Shown here: one piece after another, positions 60,546 to 64,000 of the stretch | Position numbering within the stretch: position 1 is the first letter of the stretch | Layout of the letters: every line of letters begins with the position of its first letter | Source of the DNA: Plecoglossus altivelis | Taxonomy: Eukaryota > Chordata > Actinopteri > Osmeriformes > Plecoglossidae | Assembly: GCA_036571765.1 (NCBI GenBank) | Contig: BROE01000020.1 | Coordinates: forward strand, 19,414,354-19,478,353 | Direction of reading: 5' to 3' | DNA length: 64,000 nucleotides | Translations under genes and position numbers: made by a program | Notes under the pieces: generated by a model | Databases searched by the model: none | The model's input: only the letters and a program-made list of their open reading frames with translations | What the model was told of the DNA's origin: nothing

Positions 60546-61219
60546 AGGACTGATTAGCCGAGCTGATGTGACACAGACAAAGCCAGGGATGTGTCCGGGA
60601 TCCTGATCCAGCTTTCACTAATTACAGGAGCTGAAACCGCCCACTCGACACCTCCAGAGACACAGGGGGGGGGGGGAGGGTGGAGAGAGAAGCCAGAAAG
60701 AGAGCAAAGGGATAAATAAAGTAGAGGAAAGGGGCGAGGAACAGTGAAAGTGAGTGCGCAGATGAAAAGAGAGAGCGAGAGAGCGAGAGAGCGAGGAAGG
60801 TGATGATTAAGCATTCTAAATTAGTAGGATTCTCACTTCTATAGCGACAGTTCCAAGAAAAAAAGCCAGTGAGAAAAGAAAACTTTGCCAAGAGTCCCGC
60901 CCCCACCGAGTCTAAAAGGAGCCTCCTGATGCTGTCATCCTCATAAACACATGGCAGACAGGATGCTCTCCATGTAAGATATGGTTTACTCAAAACATGC
61001 AAAAACAAGGATATGTGTTCAATCCCTGGACACTGCCCACGCTAGCTATGTGCTAGTCAGGCTACAGTTTTGGTGAGCCCTCAGGGCAGCTACAGTTTGT
61101 TCACGGAGCTATTTCTGTTGTCGTATGCATTATTCAGAAAGAGAAAAATAGATAGCTATCCCAGAAGGCAAGTGTCTTTACAGCACAACACAACAATCCA
61201 CTTCCTGCAACTCAAGATG
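60546..61219. other. Intron, unique, with short poly(G)
   Basis: Unique intron including a run of 13 guanines at about 60664-60676. The missing upstream C2A exon is not here. Confidence 0.5.
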
Positions 61220-61792
61220 CTACTCCTTCTCTCTCTCCTAACCTCCTCCTCTCTCCTCACCTCCTTCTCTCTTCACTCACCTCCTCCTCTCTCCTCACCT
61301 CCTTCTCTCTCCTCACCTCCTTCTCTCTCCTCACCTCCTCCTCTCTCCTCACCTCCTTCTCTCTTCACTCACCTCCTCCTCTCTCCTCACCTCCTTCTCT
61401 CTTCACTCACCTCCTCCTCTCTCTTCACTCACTTCCTCCTCTCTCCTCACCTCCTTCTCTCTTCACTCACCTCCTCCTCTCTCCTCACCTCCTCCTCTCT
61501 CCTCACCTCCTCCTCTCTCCTCACCTCCTTCTCTCTCTCCTCACCTCCTCCTCTCTCCTCACCTCCTTCTCTCTTCACTCACCTCACCCTCTCTCCTCAT
61601 CTCCTCCTCTCTTCACTCACCTCCTCCTCTCTCCTCACCTCCTCCTCTCTTCACTCAGTTCATTTCTCCTTCACCTCCTCCTCTCTTCACCCAGCTCATT
61701 TCTCCCCTCACCTCCTCCTCTCTCCTCACCTCCTCTCTTCCCTCACCTCCTCCCTCCCCTCCTCCTCTCTCCTGTCCTCCTCCCTCCACTCA
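61220..61792. repeat. 18-24-bp CTCCTCCTCTCTCCTCACCT minisatellite
   Basis: About 27 units of CACCTCCTCCTCTCTCCT or CACCTCCTTCTCTCTTCACT. Serine/leucine-rich frames here are not genes. Confidence 0.96.
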
Positions 61793-62364
61793 GCTTGAAG
61801 CAGAGGGTGTGTTGCATTTGCTGCATAGAAAGCATGAGAGGGTCCAACCAATACAGTGCTTGTGAAACTATCAAGTCACTTCAAATAATTTCCTGATTGA
61901 TATGAGGTCAAAGAGTCGTTCAGTCAAAGAGCCATTCAGTCAAAGAACCATTTAAGAAAATGTAAAATTGTACAAGTCAAAATATGAAAAATGCTAGTTT
62001 AAAGTTGGGTTAGGGTTAGTCTTGGCAAATGAAGAGTTGCAGTTAAATCCATACAAATCAATTAAAGAAATAACTGACTACTTAAAATAACTGATAAATG
62101 TATAACAGCATTCATTGAATGCAAAATATGTTGAACCAAAAAGGTCATTTCAACAATTACATACAACGGAAATCTGTCTAAATGTGTGTCACCCATACAG
62201 TCTAATCATTGACAACAACCCTGTTGAGCGAAGGGGAGCTGGCATTTTGCTGCATTTATATTCCAATCTAAGACAACAAATAGTGATTTGTGATTCTGCA
62301 GTATGTGATTATCTGTGGTGACCTTTACAATCAGAACATCTTCAGCTGGGATGCTTTCTATTCT
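61793..62364. other. Intron, unique sequence
   Basis: Contains two 15-bp near-copies of GTCAAAGAGYCRTTCAGTC (61908-61950) and a lone GGGTTAGGGTTAG (62008). No exon. Confidence 0.45.
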
Positions 62365-62700
62365 CCCTGGAACCACAGTCATGTTTAAACTCTGCATGTG
62401 GAACCACAGTCATGTTTAAACTCTGCATGTGGAACCACAGTCATGTTAAACTCTGCATGAGCAACCACAGTCATGTTAAACTCTGTATGTGGAACCACAG
62501 TCATGTTAAACTGCATGTGGAACCACAGTCATGTTAAACTGCATGTGGAACCACAGTCATGTTAAACTCTGCATGTGGAACCACAGTCATGTTAAACTGT
62601 ATGTGGAACCACAGTCATGTTTAGATTCTCTGCATGTGGAACCACAGTCATGTTAAACTGTATGTGGAACCACAGTCACGTTTAGATTCTCTGCATGTGG
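62365..62700. repeat. 27-34-bp GGAACCACAGTCATGTTAAA minisatellite
   Basis: About eleven copies of GGAACCACAGTCATGTTAAA with CTCTGCATGT or CTGTATGT. Units directly abut, so this is not a CRISPR array. Confidence 0.96.
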
Positions 62701-62869
62701 TGATCTCTTGTCCATGTGTTTTCTCTTCTATGACTGACTGGACTTATTGGAATAGATGTTGAGAAGCAGTCTACAGTTTGTGAACAGATCCAGATGTTGA
62801 GAAGCTCCAGTAATAATGTTAGCCAAGTAACATGTGCCTTAGGAGTGTGATGTATCTGAGAGGGGAAAT

Positions 62870-62960
62870 TCAGCTCAACTGAATTAAGACTTTATTAGTC
62901 ACCGCTGGGCTAGTGGGACATGGAATGACAAGCCAGCACAAAGTCCTTGGGATACACACA
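62870..62960. mobile_element. Possible fossil retroelement tail
   Basis: The phrase TTCAGCTCAACTGAATTAAG followed by ACTTTATTAGTCACC resembles 3' ends of fish retroelement fragments. Weak, recognised by eye only. Confidence 0.25.
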
Positions 62961-63000
62961 CACATGTACACACACACACATTTGAATGATTGATTAATAT

Positions 63001-63300
63001 CTTTAAGAGATAGACACTCTGTCTGTAGTCTTTTAGCGATAGACAGTCTCTGTTTGTAGTCTTTTATAGATAGACAGTCTCTGTTTGTAGTCTTTTAGAG
63101 ATAGACCGTCTCTGTTTGTAGTCTTTAAAAGATAGACAGTCTCTGTTTGTAGTCTTTAAAAGATAGACACTCTGTCTGTAGTCTTTTAGCGATAGACAGT
63201 CTCTGTTTGTAGTCTTTAAAAGATAGATACTCTGTCTGTAGTCTTTTAGAGATAGACCGTCTCTGTTTGTAGTCTTTAAAAGATAGATACTCTGTAGTCT
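63001..63300. repeat. 29-31-bp GATAGACAGTCTCTGTTTGT minisatellite
   Basis: About ten copies with GATAGACAGTCTCTGTTTGT and AGTCTTTWARA. Confidence 0.96.
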
Positions 63301-63899
63301 GTAAGCGTTGTGTTGTCTCAGGGGTCAAAAATGATTCACGATTATATTTGTCAGCAAAAGGAAAACCTATATGTTTTTTTTCAAATGGAAAATCGATGCC
63401 TTTTCCTAGAGTGACCCCAACATGATAAAAGTGAAACAGGGCCAGACACACAATACGACATTTAGATCATATGTGTTACTGATTGAACAAAACGAAATCT
63501 TTCTGTTTCAAGAGCAGCAACTTCCCTTCAAAACCCCAAACATGATTCATGACAAGTTCACCGACAAAACAAAAACTATTTCAGACCAACTAAATCCCAT
63601 TTTTAAAAGACCCTGCAGATGACAGCACACCCAGTATACTTTGCTTTAGCTGCGACTGCACATGTCAGTGCCCAACCAAATCAGGGTCTCAGATCTCAGA
63701 TTCTCAGATGTCCAGAAGGAACAAGAGGGCATTGATTTAGAAGAAGAGGTGTCTGAGAGGTGTATGAATGACAGATTGTTTCTTCATTCAAAATAGATTA
63801 GGGGTTTAATTAACCTACTTTATTCTACAGTTGTAAGTGGATCCTCTCATGTTTGACCCTTACGACATGGGAGTATACAAAATGTTAAGACTGCACAAG
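63301..63899. other. Intron, unique sequence
   Basis: Unique sequence between two related arrays. No exon recognised. Confidence 0.45.
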
Positions 63900-63904
63900 A
63901 TTTA

Positions 63905-64000
63905 AGAGACCCTCTCTGTCTGTAGTCCTTAAGACATACACTGTCTGTCTGTAGTCCTGAAGAGACATACACTGTCTGTAGTCCTTAAGACATACACTGT
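63905..64000. repeat. CTGTCTGTAGTCCTTAAGACATACA repeat, runs off the window
   Basis: Four copies related in sequence (TGTCTGTAGTC) to the array at 63001-63300; continues past the right edge. Confidence 0.92.

Noticed and set aside
62365..62700. Regular repeats resembling a CRISPR array
   Set aside because: Units abut without unique spacers and the context is a vertebrate intron.
60167..64000. The upstream C2A exon with calcium loop 1 (SKSDP motif)
   Set aside because: No minus-strand match found; probably beyond the right edge.

Overview
This is vertebrate, almost certainly teleost fish, nuclear DNA. It has GT-AG introns, very dense (CA)n and (GA)n microsatellites, hAT-type fold-back elements and a tRNA-derived SINE of the kind common in bony fish. 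There is no bacterial, phage or viral gene set.

The only gene I can support is the central part of a copine on the minus strand, best matched to copine 5 (cpne5). Fourteen coding exons lie between 60166 and 3036. Spliced, they give 1188 nt, or 396 codons, with every exon junction in frame and every intron GT-AG. The translation runs from late in the first C2 domain, through the second C2 domain and a lysine-rich linker, into the vWA/copine domain. By comparison with a family length of roughly 550-600 residues, about 60 N-terminal residues (with the promoter) lie to the right of the window, and about 130 C-terminal residues lie to the left. The residue numbers I use (1-396) count within this visible fragment.

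Layout, right to left in the direction of transcription: 60167-64000 intron upstream of the first visible exon; 57086-60166 three exons finishing C2A; 32874-57085 one 24.2 kb intron; 18068-32873 six exons covering C2B; 13501-14947 the linker exon and the first exon of the copine domain; 3036-9707 four vWA exons carrying the MIDAS-like residues; 1-3035 the next intron.

The introns are saturated with tandem repeats, about 65 separate arrays with units from 2 to about 50 bp, some over 1 kb long. Most long reading frames in the window are translations of these arrays and are not genes. Observations that deserve a second look are a UG-repeat acceptor next to exon 3036-3138 resembling the CFTR (TG)m(T)n arrangement, a weak donor after exon 23025-23129, a 13-copy array with a near-consensus RFX X-box in each unit, a paired POU octamer, several unrelated minisatellites embedding a telomere-like GGGTTAG motif, and a 600-bp patch that looks like unpolished long-read sequence. 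I see no evidence for a previously undescribed gene system.
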